Of a DNA stretch of 64,000 nucleotides, positions 15,840-27,749 are shown piece after piece (position 1 is the stretch's first letter; every line of letters begins with the position of its first letter). The notes under the pieces are model-generated. The model was given only the letters and a program-made list of their open reading frames with translations. It made no database searches and was not told the DNA's origin. A program made the translations under genes and the position numbers. The DNA comes from Escarpia spicata (taxonomy: Eukaryota; Annelida; Polychaeta; Sabellida; Siboglinidae): the NCBI GenBank assembly GCA_963995525.1, contig OZ023211.1:59713378-59777377 (forward strand), in the 5' to 3' direction.

Positions 15840-16150
15840 CGCCAGTCGTCGCCACTAGTTTGTGTGAGATGAGGGGTTGGGGGAAAGATTAGGACAGCTA
15901 GGATCGCAGAACGAAAACAAGAGATGGGGGGAAGTCGAGCCAGCAATGACACGGAATGAATGACGGAAGGAGACGTGGAACCAAACATGACGACAAGTGC
16001 AGTAGCCAGCCTCATCCAGGACGCCACTGACAAAGAGATGCCCAAACGAAATTAATTTAGACCTTCTCAATTAATTTAGACCGTCGCGAATCAGGTTCGT
16101 TGATGTACATAACTTCATATGTGGAGATAAATGTGACATATGTTTATCGA
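15840..16150. other. GC-richer unassigned stretch
   Basis: Purine-rich sequence that differs in composition from its surroundings. Minus-strand frames lack any recognised domain and no clear repeat was seen. Confidence 0.3.
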
Positions 16151-16156
16151 TCTGTG

Positions 16157-16268
16157 AGATTTCGAGTCAGCACTTCGCCTGTATGACTGGGTTGAGGGTC
16201 AGATAGAGAAGTCCCTAACGCAGAGTCGTACTCGTCGTCTCGGTCCTGACCAAGAACAGGTCATCACG
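16157..16268 (-). pseudogene. Decayed copy of the P450 I-helix exon
   Basis: The minus strand reads [16 protein letters not shown], then a stop, GLLYLTLNPVIQAKC, a second stop, LEI. It aligns base for base with exon 5 of the P450 at 648-784. The AG of AGTETT has become VR, Trp has become TAG and Arg TGA. It begins next to a CGTG-type simple repeat at 16268-16300. No other P450 exon was found around it. Confidence 0.85.
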
Positions 16269-16737
16269 CACCCGCACACGCGCACGCACGCATACACGTA
16301 TGCACATTGTATGCTGCTTTCTTGTACGTCTTATCATATTCTTTATTATTAGCCTAGCAATATTACTGGATTTTTTTAAAAAGCTGTTATTATTTTGGTA
16401 TTGCAAGCGATATAGGCGGTAATATTATTCCTACACGTAGTATGATTGATGTAGCTGAACGTACAACACAAAAACACATTCATAATCGACTTATATTTTA
16501 TACAGTTTGATCATGTCAATACGCTATGTGTATCTATAATTTATCTGCATTGCTTATTTGGCACTTTCCTGTTACAAATACATTAGCTAATATCATGTAA
16601 TTACGTTTCTAATCATTTTACATAAAATAAAAGTACCAAAATAAAAAATTTCCGGAAAAGTTTACTATTATGGAATTTGAACATGAAACATAAACGTTTT
16701 CGTTTGCATTTCAGTGTTATGGTTACGCACATAATTT

Positions 16738-16912
16738 TGATTGTGACGTAGGCAAACCGCGACGCACTGAGTCCATCAGTTGACAGATCCGCTACGTCGA
16801 TCGTACTGCACCAATTTAGATGGCATGAAGGAGCTTTCGCTAGGCAACAGGTCACGGGATGGATAGGTCAATCAGTGGATTCATTACGTCGCGGATTACC
16901 AACGTCACAATC
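16738..16912. repeat. Fold-back repeat, about 175 bp
   Basis: The left end ATTGTGACGTAGGCAAACCG and the right end, read inward, ATTGTGACGTTGGTAATCCG form inverted arms. Both arms are continued by related sequence (GATCCGCTACGTC-like). This looks like a small hairpin or MITE-type element. Confidence 0.6.
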
Positions 16913-17735
16913 CAAATAATGCGCGTGATTTCCGTCAACATTTCCCTTGCCAACACTGTTGATAAAAGTAATATATTGTGTGTATTACTTTACAAGTCTG
17001 GCAAGTCAACCTTTGCCACGTGCTGTTCTCGTTTGAACAACTTTATTTTATGTTTTATTATAAAGAACAATTCTTGGGGCCAGAATGTCAACAAAATATA
17101 CGGTGGAATGTCCAAACGCTCCATTTGTTCCGTCTCCAATTTTGTTGGCTTAAGGGGCCTTTAGCTAGGCAACAAGTCATGTGATGGACAGGTGAATTGG
17201 TGGATCCGCTATGTCACGGTTTGCCTATATCACAATTAATTACTTAAGTTGCACTGCAATGTGTCTACTATAATGCACATGTTGTATTATTGATGTTGGG
17301 GGAGAGTGCCAAATAAGCAATGCTATTCTACTTTCTCCATTTACACATGAATGTTGTTTTAATTTATAATGTGTACTTATGTTGAATGTATTATATGTTA
17401 TGTTCAATTGGAAATAAATAATTGAATTGAATCAAAATTATGCGAACAATGTTGATAACGGTCATATATATATATATACTTGAATTTTTTCTGTATATAT
17501 ATATATATGTATGTATGTATATATATATATATGTATATATACAGAAAGTGGCGTCTCTTACATACAACATTCCCGCAAACAGTTGTCACTTTAAAGTTTT
17601 ACTATATAGTTTTTATCATAAAGAAAAACTTTTGAAGGTAGAATTTCAACAAAATATACGACAAAATGTCTGACGTTCCATGTGTTTAGCATCTATTTTT
17701 CAATAATTTAGCGGATCTTTTTGCTAGGTCACATG
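16828..17735 (+). repeat. Cluster of diverged copies of an unclassified repeat
   Basis: The block with CTAGGCAACAGGTCACGGGATGG (16828-16912) recurs at 17151-17233. A second block with TTCAACAAAATATACG occurs at about 17040-17180 and again at 17575-17735. The inward right end at 17233 also matches the inverted arm at 16738. The arrangement suggests overlapping copies of one non-coding element. Confidence 0.6.
17466..17542. repeat. (TA)n microsatellite
   Basis: TA and ATGT runs bounded by inverted TTCTGTATATA / TATATACAGAA. Confidence 0.93.
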
Positions 17736-18138
17736 TTGAATATTGAATTAGGCCCTACTGTTTACGTGAGCAGTAGCGGTGCATGTCAAAGGTAAATGTT
17801 TATTACCCGCTGAGAGAATCAGGATCAGAGAGTTTATTTTCCCGTTGGTTGTCACATTAACGTTTCTGTAATTGTAGAAAAACAAATCCAACACACAGCC
17901 TAACCCAACATGACGTGCATCGTGTAGCCACTATTCTCATTAATATACCGTTCAGTGCGGTCCCACACGTGCTTAGCGTTGAAGTGTGCAGTACTTGTGT
18001 TAAATATTTAATGCATGCTTCGGGAAAATCACTACTTGTAGATAAAGCCTAAACTCAACTTCAAATCTGCCTCACAATGCTTAACGATTCTAATTCGGTA
18101 CCCCTGTGAGATCTGATCGTCGAGAAAATCGGTCATTT
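17736..18138. other. No supported feature
   Basis: Short intergenic stretch with no convincing gene or repeat. Confidence 0.4.
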
Positions 18139-18258
18139 AAGGTTATAGTAGTATTATAGTTATTCTATAGTATCGCCATCATCACTACCACCACCACCAA
18201 GGTTATAGTAGTATTATAGTTATTCTATAGTATCGCCATCATCACTACCACCACCACC
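18139..18258. repeat. Perfect 60-bp tandem duplication
   Basis: Two identical 60-bp units, each starting AAGGTTATAGTAGTATTATA and ending in CCACCACCACC, followed by a CAT/CAC-rich tract to about 18310. Confidence 0.98.
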
Positions 18259-18592
18259 ATGATGTTCCATCACTACCACCATCATCCATCATCATCATCA
18301 TATTTATCATTGACACTTTAAATGTACGAAACTGAATTGTTAAGTACATATATTTTCTCTGGAATGGAATACTGTAGCCGCCATATAGCGAATGTGTTAG
18401 GCAACAGGAGGCGTGACTAGCCAGGGTACAGGCAGTCACTTGTGTGACCGTTCTTTATGTTATTCTGGAATCGGCTGCTCGGTCGAACTGATGTCCGTCG
18501 CTGGCCGCTTGTCGTGCGAGCCAACAGCGAGACGTAGCACGTACCTGCAGCCAAAGAGGCAGGTGTAAGTGACCACGGTCAGTTGTAGTTGA

Positions 18593-21500
18593 TACAAGAT
18601 TTAACAAGATTGCTATCCAGAGAATTAGCTCTAGATGGCAGGTGGACAAGGAAGCCCTTTGGCTTATCGAGAGTCGAACGCTTTTTATCTAGGTGAATCC
18701 CGCCCTTCTGAGTTATGTGTCGACGTATTCACACTACTAGCACCCGCACAATCAGCAGATAATCTGTTCCACTCATTTACAGTCTTGTGAAAATGAGAAC
18801 TTCGTTATATCTAATCTACACTGCTCCTTTACTAATGTAACTCCATGTCCTCTAGTCCTTCTATCTTTCTTAATAAAAAAAATGTATATCAGTATTTTCA
18901 TAACCATTCAATATTTTAAGCATTTCTATCTGATCTCATCTCAATCTTCTGGTCTCTAGTGCTGTCAAACCACATTCTTTTAGGCGTATTTCGTAACTAC
19001 GATTTCTCAGTTCTGGTATCATTTTAGTCGCTCTCCTTCTTTCTAGCATATCTATCATATTTTCTTGCGATATGGCCTTCACGCTTGATTCTAAATGTGG
19101 CCTCTAGTACCCCCCATTGTATATTGTACATCTTCGTTGCCATGCATGTCCTGTGTGGAGGCATTTACATTTCCCAAAATTGAACAACATTTGCCACTTT
19201 TCAGACCATTTGATCAACCTGTCAAGGTCATCTTGTAAATGCTAACTATCTCTACCACGTTTAATCCTTCTAAATACTTTTGTATCATCTGCAAATTTCA
19301 ACACCTTGCGTATTATATCATCGCCCAAATCGTTGATATATATTATGAATAACATAGGTCCCAGTACTGATCCTTCTGGTACCTCACTCAAAACTGATTT
19401 CCCGTTTGAAGCCTCCCCATCAACTACTACACGTTGTCTTCTGTCAATGTACCATTTTTCTGTCCAGTTAATTATATAATTTCCTTTGGCCTTTAGTTTA
19501 AGCAGTAATCTTTGATGTGGCACTTTGTCGAAAGCTTCCTCAAAATCCAAGTAGATGATCTCTACCGGTGATCCCTCGTCTACCCACTTAGTGATATCTT
19601 CCAAAAAACAACATATTTGTTAAGCATGAAAACTGTTGCAAGAGGTATGCTAATTTGTTCTACAATTTCCAATAGTAGTTTGGGCAGAACCATATCCATT
19701 CCAGGTGATTTATTATCCTCCATAGCCCTTATTTTCTTAGCTATCATTTCCGGGGTTACAATTAACTGTCCTAAATAGTATGATTCCGCCCCCTTGAACT
19801 TAGTCTCTGGTACTGGCAGAACTAATATCTTCACTGGTAAACAACGAACTAAATACTAAATCAGGTCTTCTGCTCTTAAGAATCCCTCTGATATTATATT
19901 TCAGCACTATCTTCTAGGGGACCGACCTTGTCTTGAACGTTCAGTTTGCTCCAAACATATGCATAAAAACTCTTGCTGTTATATTTTATATTACAAGCTA
20001 ATTTTTGTTCATAGCTTCGCTTTGAATGTCTAATTTCAGTTGTAGCTTGGCTAAGTGCTGCTTTATAAAAGTTGTAGTCGTCATAATTTCCAGTACGTCT
20101 ATATAACTTCCTCATCATTTGTTTGTACGTAATTTTGTTAATAGCTTCTTTCGATAACAGGCCCGTAGCCAACTTTTCACAATGGGGGTTCACATTTTAC
20201 CAATTCAGACTCCAGGTGGCACCACGAGTTCATGTGGGGTTATATTTTTCACAATGCAGAGGACCCCACACGTTCACGTGAGGGCTCATAATGCAGAAGG
20301 TTACATTTCTAACTGGAAGAACAATGAAGTGGATGTGAGATTGGTGGACCATGTGGTTTCGTTTTATATTCTTTCATCTTCATACAAACACCGCATTAGC
20401 ATCCCCAGTAGGCCCATAACGAGGTCGTTTTTGGTGTGCGTTTTCAGACAAAGTGGAACACGTATATGGTCTGTGGAGATTTATCCCATTTTGATGCCTG
20501 ATTAAGCCTAAGTTACACTCAATTGTATTCACAAAAGCCAACACGCAGTGATAGTATATTGTTAACATAACCGTCCTCTTGTGGAATTTTAATTAAATTC
20601 TAGGTGTCATAGAGTCAAGTACCATATCCTCTACACCACACTGACTCCAGGAAACACTAATTGTATTTTACAACTATACGGAACACAAAATAAACATACT
20701 AATTGCTAATAAAGGCCCTTCACACACTCTTGCCTCCTCGTCAACAATAAGGCTCCCCTTTCTGAGATATACAAACATGCAACTAGCACCTACAGTATTT
20801 CGGTTACCATACAGCCACACAATTACACAATTCTCATCAGCACGCGCATTTTATAATAGGTGAAGCTAAACTTTATTGTGTATTGGTCAAATACAATTAT
20901 TCATCGAAATAGATGAACGGTATGATTGGTGTTAAGCCATATGAATTTGTCTACCGGGTTTGTAGCTTGTAGGAATTACACCTGCTACTCGTTTTAAGTT
21001 GATGATGGTTGAGAATAGCCTCTTTAACAGTCGGTAGTTACCGTAATCATCATACTAAAAATAAAAAGCCGCACCTCTCGTTTACTTTTAACAGAGTTCT
21101 GATGGAAAATCATGAATTATTTTATGGTTTAATTTATATGCTTATAATTGTTAAATCATCGTCACCCCGTTGATTCATAAGTAATTTGTCTGCATCTGTC
21201 ATATCTGAGTGATTACAATTAGGTCTCATAAGTTTAAGTTTGGTGTAAAACTGGCTTCTTGTGTATTTGTTACCCCATGCGTATACATAACAGGAAACCT
21301 TGGGATAATCTGAAGTCCTTCACACACATTCCTCTAGTGACTGCCCTTTTCACACATGGCATTGGAGTCAGACCCCTCAGCCAGGCTCCCATACATTCAG
21401 TGATGATCACAATAAATAAGGGTTCACCCTTTAACATCTGCACAAATCAGGCTTCCTTGGCATTCCTTGTAATGCTTTAACGATATCCAGCAGCTTTTAG

Positions 21501-21720
21501 AATGACGGTTAACGCTTTTGAAAAACATGGAATACAATTAGTGGTTCACGTTTTAAAGAGGGGGTTCACATTTTGGAGGAGGTTCATAAAAAGGGGGTTC
21601 ACGTGGCCCCGATAAGTGTACATTTGTGGACCGTTTCCCTTGTGTTTTCAAGGGAACAAATTTATCGCCTAGCTATTATCATTAGCAGACTTCATTACCA
21701 TTAAGTGTTAACTATATTCT
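18593..21720 (-). mobile_element. CR1-type LINE, interrupted by a 1.45-kb element
   Basis: Order on the minus strand: linker DKFVP.KTQGKRS (about 21670-21620), insertion, LLSKEAINKITYKQMM (20155), EDNKSPGMD and LLLEIVEQISIPLATVF (19720-19620), then EDITKWVDEGSP, YLDFEEAFDKVPHQRLLLKL, GSVLGPMLFIIYINDL and the catalytic FADDTKVFRRIK (19604-19250). After that comes a 3' remnant ending in the family 3' UTR with ATTTAACAAG repeats at about 18593. The stretch between VF and the EDITKW region is deleted relative to the plus-strand copy at 44.95 kb. It has frameshifts and is inactive. Confidence 0.88.
20158..21609 (+). mobile_element. Non-autonomous DNA element, copy A (CAGGCCCGTAGCC ends)
   Basis: Inserted in the CR1 LINE and flanked by CGATAA at 20152-20157 and 21610-21615. 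The uninterrupted LINE copy at 45.69 kb has this hexamer once. It starts CAGGCCCGTAGCC and ends GGTTCACGTGGCCC, with GGGGGTTCAC-type subterminal repeats. No credible protein is encoded. A second, inverted copy lies at 40724-42500. The superfamily is not identified; a 6-bp duplication excludes the TA and TTAA groups. Confidence 0.78.
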
Positions 21721-23165
21721 AAAAAAAATATCGACAAAGGTTGATTGCCACCTAAGCCAAACGCACGCCTGCATGTCGTACAATGATAGGTCGCAAGCGT
21801 TGACGGTGATTGATCGCGTCGCAGCGGAAAATGTCATACTCCACAACTAACAAAAGGGGATGAACGCAAACACACACATAAGCCTAAATACATTTGCACA
21901 TTCATTTCTGCGACTGAATGCATCACTTGGCATTTGCGTGTTTCATGCAACAAATAGTGTTGTTGCGAGTCACACAACAACAGCACGAAACTGATTCGCA
22001 GGCGTTATGGGTGAACATCAATCAATTGCAAACAATCAAATTACGAACAAACCATTTATGTAACGGGTGCGCACATGTAGGAATTCACTATAAATTGGAT
22101 TCTACATGTCATAGGTTTTCATATCGATATGTTGACGCGTGCAGCCACTTTGGATTTTATGTGTTCGTTAAATAATGCATTGTAACATTTATGACGATAT
22201 GGAATACTGTTACCTACCAAAAAAAATGGAATGCTCTTATCCGTTTAAACCGTTTGCAAAACAATCAAAATAGTCAAAATAGTTCAAATTGACTTCACAT
22301 TTTAGCGAATTAATAGGCGACTGGACATTTCATTCAACACGTCTCTGCTGCTTAATGTACTTACTAAAACACAGTCACCAGTAATGACGTAACACATAGA
22401 CCACCCGTTTTTACATGTATTTTTAAAAATATGTTAAACTACAGTATTCGAATTTTGTTTGCGAAATTAGTTCCATGTCTTCCTATTCGATTTTTTTTTA
22501 AAGTAAAATAAAAATCAAGGTGGCCACCGATGTCAGCATATGTAACATATGAAAACATGTTTTCATATCATCCTAATTGTCTTACAATGTTGGAATCATT
22601 CAACTATATTTGATCTACAGCAGAAATAATTGCGCTTAACGAAGGAAACGCTCATATATCCGAACAGCTGTGACGTATTCCATCAACAATCTAAATGCAA
22701 AAGCACCCCATGACCAATATAACGTTTTAAATTACATGTAAAGGGGAACATTTTTTTGGATCATCTAGTGTACATGCCATTTAATAAGAATCAAGAGGTA
22801 GACGATTACATTTGACTTGGAAACATTCCTTTTCCTCGTTGTTACTTATGTGATAGTTTTTGCACTCTGTTGTTTCTTGGAATGGCCTATTTTCAATTAG
22901 TGCAGCTCTCTCAGAAAAGTTTGTGGAATTATAACTGATACATAATCAGTAACCCTGATCAGTTATCTTTGTGTGTGCCAACTGTCATATGCGTCCGGGG
23001 ATCGAGACTAGGCAAACTGTAAGCTAAGAAATGGGTATATACTGATAACGCTGGACACGCAATGTAGCTTTAATTGAAGACAATCATTATCCTTCGTCAC
23101 ATATTACAAAACAACTACAAACACCATTTTATACATGCAGCGGCATGGACAATAATGTCTACGTT
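21721..23165. other. No supported gene
   Basis: AT-rich intergenic DNA. Small features only: a 22-bp palindrome around ACATGT near 22546-22567 and one copy of the TGGACACGC motif at 23052. Confidence 0.4.
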
Positions 23166-23171
23166 GAATTC

Positions 23172-23830
23172 TTATTGTTCCTTATAGTCAGTCAAAGTAT
23201 ATTTCTGCACCTTCATCGTACCATCTTTCACGGCATCCTTCTTGCCTGGCAGGAGTGTACAATTATCCGGTCTCTTCATGAACTCCTTCACGTGTAACCG
23301 CATACGTCTTGCCTTCGAGTGTTGTGCTGTATTTTGTCCTGCGAAGCCATTCTTGCGGAGAACGTATCGTCGGTCTAGGAGCAACTTCTTCGCGACCACG
23401 CTTCCTGCCCGACTTCTCTTCAGGTGACGTCCTGTGAAGAGTAAATGCCTTTTCTTGACTGGAATATCTTGCATTTCCATCACAAGTGGTTCATGGGCAG
23501 CGAGAACCTTTCTCACTTCTTTGTTTCGCGAAGGGTTCAATCCGTCCTTCCTTAGTATTATGTGTTAAGGGAGTCGTATCAGTTCTTGTTTGCCCTGATC
23601 CTTCTTTCTGATTATGAGTAGAGCGCTTTAAATGATTCTTCAAAACTCATACACGTCTTTGCAGCCTCTTCGTCTTCACCTTCAAGGCGTTTAGCTTCTT
23701 TTGGACAAATGACCTCCTTTTCCTGGGTAGGTTCCAGCATTCGGTATTTCAGCTGTCACGTCAGCTCCTAATTCTTGTGCTACTGGTGAATGTAGTTAGG
23801 GAAAATTCATCTTCACGACCAAAGTTTCTC
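23172..23830 (-). pseudogene. Fragments of a transposon-associated invertebrate protein family
   Basis: The minus strand has an acceptor-like TTTCCTTCAG at about 23830, an acidic stretch QEKEVICPKEAKRLEGEDEE, then after frame changes a 122-codon open frame (23540-23172). That frame is rich in Lys/Arg and includes RPDNCTLLPGKKDAVKDG and KVQKYTLTDYKEQ. The R-x-DN-x(4)-LPGK-x-D-x-V pattern followed by KVQK is one I associate with repetitive predicted proteins in cnidarian, mollusc and echinoderm genomes. Its biochemical function is unknown to me. Frame changes suggest decay. Confidence 0.42.
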
Positions 23831-24302
23831 TGAAGGAAACAAACAAGGACACAGGTTGTACTTAAGTTAAGAAGACAGCAAATTCCAATGTTCTTATAAC
23901 ATAAACTATGAATATTAAACCGGGAATTATATGTTTTTGAAATTACGGTTTACAAATATGTGTTAGTGTTATAATGTAGCAAAAATAAGTATATATCACC
24001 ATGCGGGCGGTAGTCTGTGAGACCACTGAAAAGTTGTGTCCATAACAAGAACATCGGTTGTCATAATCATAGTCCATGCAGTTTGTTTGTAAACGATAGC
24101 AATCCTCCACTGTGACCTATATACTGCAGGGAAGAAACATGCCTTATTTAGCATGCACAACATAAAGCAACACATGCAGCCAAATATAAATTATGCTCTT
24201 ATGCGAATATTTGCTTAGTTGTACATTATCTTGTTACATATTTCTGAAAAGAATATAATACATCTTGCAGAGTTAGTATCATAAATCGTATGGTGTAATG
24301 GT

Positions 24303-24841
24303 TTACAAGTTTGTAACGCAACACACAATGCCTGATAATGGTACGTATTCTGAGTCAGCCAAACTCTGCGAAGACGTAGGCACCTCACTTGTAATAGGTG
24401 GAAGGGGTGGGTCGAGTCTCTTCGCCTTCTTAACTTCCACTGTAGGAGTTGCCGCTGCAGATGTCTTGCTCTATATGCAAACATTTACATTTTACACATA
24501 ATAATAAATCATTTCTACATTAAATATTGATATGTAACAGAAAGCTTTCATGTAATATTAAAATAAATATAGACAATTACTTGAAGAAAAGTAAAACTCA
24601 AGACAAATATGTTATCGTACGCTACTTACATTTATAGCTTTGTGCGCTCGCTGAGCTCTCAGCTTATGGTCTGGGAGGTATCTTGCGCAGACATGATATG
24701 CCCGGTTCTGAGCGGAACGATGGGCCAAGAAGTGGGGGTGTTGTGCTATCTTTCTATCTCGGTAACGGTGCGAGATCTTAGCACAATAGATTTGCGTGTC
24801 GTGGCTTGCCATGATAATGCCTCTTTGGTTGACAGGGTATT
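24303..24841 (-). CDS. Two spliced exons, C-terminal part of a recombinase- or transposon-like protein
   Basis: Exon a (24841-24630) follows an acceptor TTTTTTAG and ends at a strong donor AAT|GTAAGT. It encodes EYPVNQRGIIMASHDTQIYC, a basic stretch, HFLAHRSAQNRAYHVCARY and RAQRAHKAIN. Exon b (24470-24303) follows an acceptor ATATAG in the matching phase 0. It encodes SKTSAAATPTVEVKKAKRLD, a Pro/Ser-rich tail and stops at 24303. The pattern H-x-x-AH-x(5)-AYHV resembles the C-terminal end of tyrosine-recombinase-like transposon proteins ([LM]-x-AH-x(5)-YY), but the similarity is short. The 5' part of the gene was not found. Confidence 0.4.
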
Positions 24842-24849
24842 CTAAAAAA

Positions 24850-26530
24850 TGTAGAACGCAATATTAATTATTCTGTATTTTGTTTTTATGAAACGCTTAA
24901 ATGCTTTTGAAAATAATTAAATGAGATGAGCAGATCACGTGAGATAACGGATACAGTAGTATGTAAGCGATATGCGTTGCAGGATCACACCCATAGCTGC
25001 ATGTCCAGCCATACTGCCGTGAATGAGTAAGCCCATTGGCCATAATTCTACAAATTACCTTTTAATATCACCCAAATGCACTATATTGTTTTGCTACATG
25101 TCTTGTTCTTCAAACGTATATTAATAGCTATTATTTAAACGGAAATTATTCTTAGATATGTTGATTTTTATCATTAATCAGCAAGTGTCCAGTGTCAGTA
25201 TGGTTTGTTTGTAATAATGTGTTCTTCTAAATTGTATGTGAAATGTTTTCTTTTATATGTAGAGCAACATGTACTTGACACATCTACACTAAAAGTTAGG
25301 ATGTCAGTGTCAACTACAGCCGGTAAAAATACATTTGGTTAAATTGGCGTGTCCAACGTCATCAAGTTGCTTAGACATTAGAATTGTCATATATTAACTT
25401 TCCCGCAGATCAACGTATCAAATTATCGTTCACTGGTTTGTTAGAACACAGCTGTTAAGTATACTAACGTAATAAGTGGTGTTACCTTTATTAATTTACC
25501 ATATTAGCCTTATTCTATTATACCATTCCATATGAAAAACGTACATATAGGATCACAACTCATCAAATATTTATTGTAGGAAGAAATAAATACCCAGCAG
25601 CATAGAGGCGACCGCCACGGATGCACTGATCACTGTAGTTGCTACACATCAAAGTAGAATGCGCTCTCAGCAGTCTTTCTCGGTAATCCCACAGATGACG
25701 ATGGACACGCAGTGACGCTGGACACGCTCCAATATCGGTTTTATCCTCTTTTAACCAAGAAATATTGTGAATTTTGCTATTGCCATTGTTGGGGTTATGT
25801 ACCAAAAAAAAACCGGCGTACGTTTCCTATTGTTTTGAAGATAGCCTTTTCTATCTATAACGCTGGACACGCAGCTAAAACGCCACTCCATATTTTTTAT
25901 TAGAACGTGCTATATTGTCGTCGAATTTAGGTTTAAACCCATATTTTGGTGTGTATATCATTTACTTAACATGTAGGAAAAGAATACATGTATAGGTATC
26001 CTACAACGACAATAATAAATTAATGTAATTGACCCGTGTAAACCGATGACGCTGGACACGCAAAAATTGGTCATTATAGAAAACGCAGTGTACATTTTTT
26101 AATTTTAATTTTTTAAACATGATTTTCTACTGTACATTCCCAATACATACTCCATTTGCCCAGTGAACTCAGAAAAAAATTAATACAGTACAGTTTTTGT
26201 ATGGCAATACTTCAAACTTTGGAAACTTCAATTGGACACGTCATTTTGGCCGTTTTAGGCAACTTACGGCCAATTTCTGCCATTTAAAAAATTAACAAGG
26301 CTGTTAAACCTTACATTTTCTGAAAGACCGTAATGACCTCAATATATGGTGAAAATTTCGTTAGGCTGACTTTATAATTGACGATGTGAGAGACAAAAGA
26401 CACGATTTCTGTCAATTGTACACTTTTTGAGATATTGGCCCCCCCTGATCTTTACGGCAAAAGGCGAATTCGTGGACGTGAAACAAAACACGCACTGTTC
26501 ATCGTACTGTACGTTTTCATTAGCGTAATG
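24850..26530. other. Non-coding region with a recurrent GGACACGC motif
   Basis: No gene seen. TGACGCTGGACACGC or close variants occur at 25346-25362 (reverse strand), 25694-25710, 25713-25727, 25858-25872, 26045-26061 and, shortened, 26232-26241; another copy lies at 23048-23060. Confidence 0.55.
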
Positions 26531-26685
26531 CGTTATAATAATAATAATGACAAACTTCTATAGCGCCTAAATCCCCAGGAATCTGAGTTCAGAATCATTG
26601 GGCAAAATCGTTAACAGGGACAAGCAAGAGTCGTCATTAGAGCAAGAGACCGCCGAAGGTTAGGGTGGGAATGCAATTTCAAATA
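26530..26685 (-). mobile_element. LINE 3'-end fragment
   Basis: This is the reverse complement of the 3' UTR of the LINE at 54942-56400. Shared segments include CCTAACCTTCGGCGGTC, AATGACGACTCTTGC, GTCCCTGTTAACGATTTTGC and CCTGGGGATTTAGGC. It ends in an (ATA)n tract at 26535. A heavily 5'-truncated insertion. Confidence 0.85.
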
Positions 26686-26771
26686 AATAAGTATGTAGTT
26701 TTTTAAGTTTAAACGTAACAAACAAAGCCCATAAATAAACGTTTGTATACTAGATATATGAATAATGAGTG

Positions 26772-26820
26772 GAATAATAGATACCGCTGTATAATCATAA
26801 TAGATACCGCTGTATAATCA
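26772..26820. repeat. 24-bp tandem duplication
   Basis: ATAATAGATACCGCTGTATA occurs twice in succession. Confidence 0.9.
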
Positions 26821-27084
26821 AAATATTGTTAAATTAAATCATTTAAATGAATGAAGCAGTGACAATTATAAAATAAAGGAAACCTAGCAGCAGAATAATT
26901 TTGAAAATAACGTCGGCGGCCGCCTAGCAACAGCTGCGAATTCTTGGTATAAACTTCATTGGAACAACTAATTTATGCTACATTTAGTTAGTAAATATCA
27001 CATTAAATAATGAATATTTATGCATTTATGTTACGAATAAGGTAACACTGCAGTTATGAACCAAAGCTAGCAGGCCTATGCATT

Positions 27085-27290
27085 TTTTATCAAGATCAGC
27101 GTGCGCATTTCGAATCCTGGTGCCGACTGGTCAGTGGTCCGTTATCAGACACCGTGTCAAAACATGGGCGATTTCGTTCACTCCGCTTTGCCTTTGTTTT
27201 TCTGAAAATTATTGTAAGCTGTTAATCCCTTCTATATGGTGTCGATGCCAGGAAAAATATAATAACACGCAGGGAAATGGAAAATACCTG
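27085..27290 (+). repeat. Possible SINE fragment
   Basis: Contains a B-box-like TTTCGAATCC at 27106-27115, followed by TTCGTTCACTCCGCTTTGCC, which resembles the corresponding part of the SINE at 48560. No clear A box. Confidence 0.3.
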
Positions 27291-27341
27291 TCGTGGAATC
27301 ACTGAGTTGGGATCTTATTGTCTAAACTCCTAACATCCTCG

Positions 27342-27380
27342 CAAGCCAGGGCTGTTTGTCATGCAAACCTAGCCCTGGCT
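27342..27380. repeat. Hairpin, 15-bp stem
   Basis: AGCCAGGGCTGTTTG pairs with CAAACctAGCCCTGGCT around a 5-base loop. A related segment ATCAGCCAGGGGGC occurs at about 27725 in inverse orientation to GCCCTGGCTGATCCCC, so the pair may bracket a roughly 400-bp element. Confidence 0.5.
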
Positions 27381-27749
27381 GATCCCCTACGCGAAGTGCG
27401 GAAGTTAGCTGAATCAAACTAGTAATTGACTTCGCCAGTCGTGACTGCATCACCAGTGAGAACAGCGTAAATACCCGCCCCAATTTGAAGACGAATAAAC
27501 GACTTCTGCCTGGGAATCCCAATACATAATGACCCGTTCGCCCATTAGCATGAGCAGCTGAACGGTGTGTATTCGAATAAGTGCTTCTACTTCCTAAACA
27601 TTGCATGTAACTCGAGCCATGGTTGGTTGAAATTAGTTTTATTATGACCACCTGACCTGCCGAGATCCACTGATCTAGTGAGCGAGTTCATAGGCTCAGC
27701 TTAAATTCAGAGTTTCGCAAACCGATCAGCCAGGGGGCACTGATGGCTG

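Noticed and set aside
15818..16070. Two overlapping minus-strand frames of about 70 codons
   Set aside because: No recognisable domain, no homologous copy in the window, no splice support.
20182..20505. 107-codon plus-strand frame in copy A, with a similar minus frame in copy B
   Set aside because: The similarity is explained by DNA homology of the two non-coding element copies; frames differ by indels.
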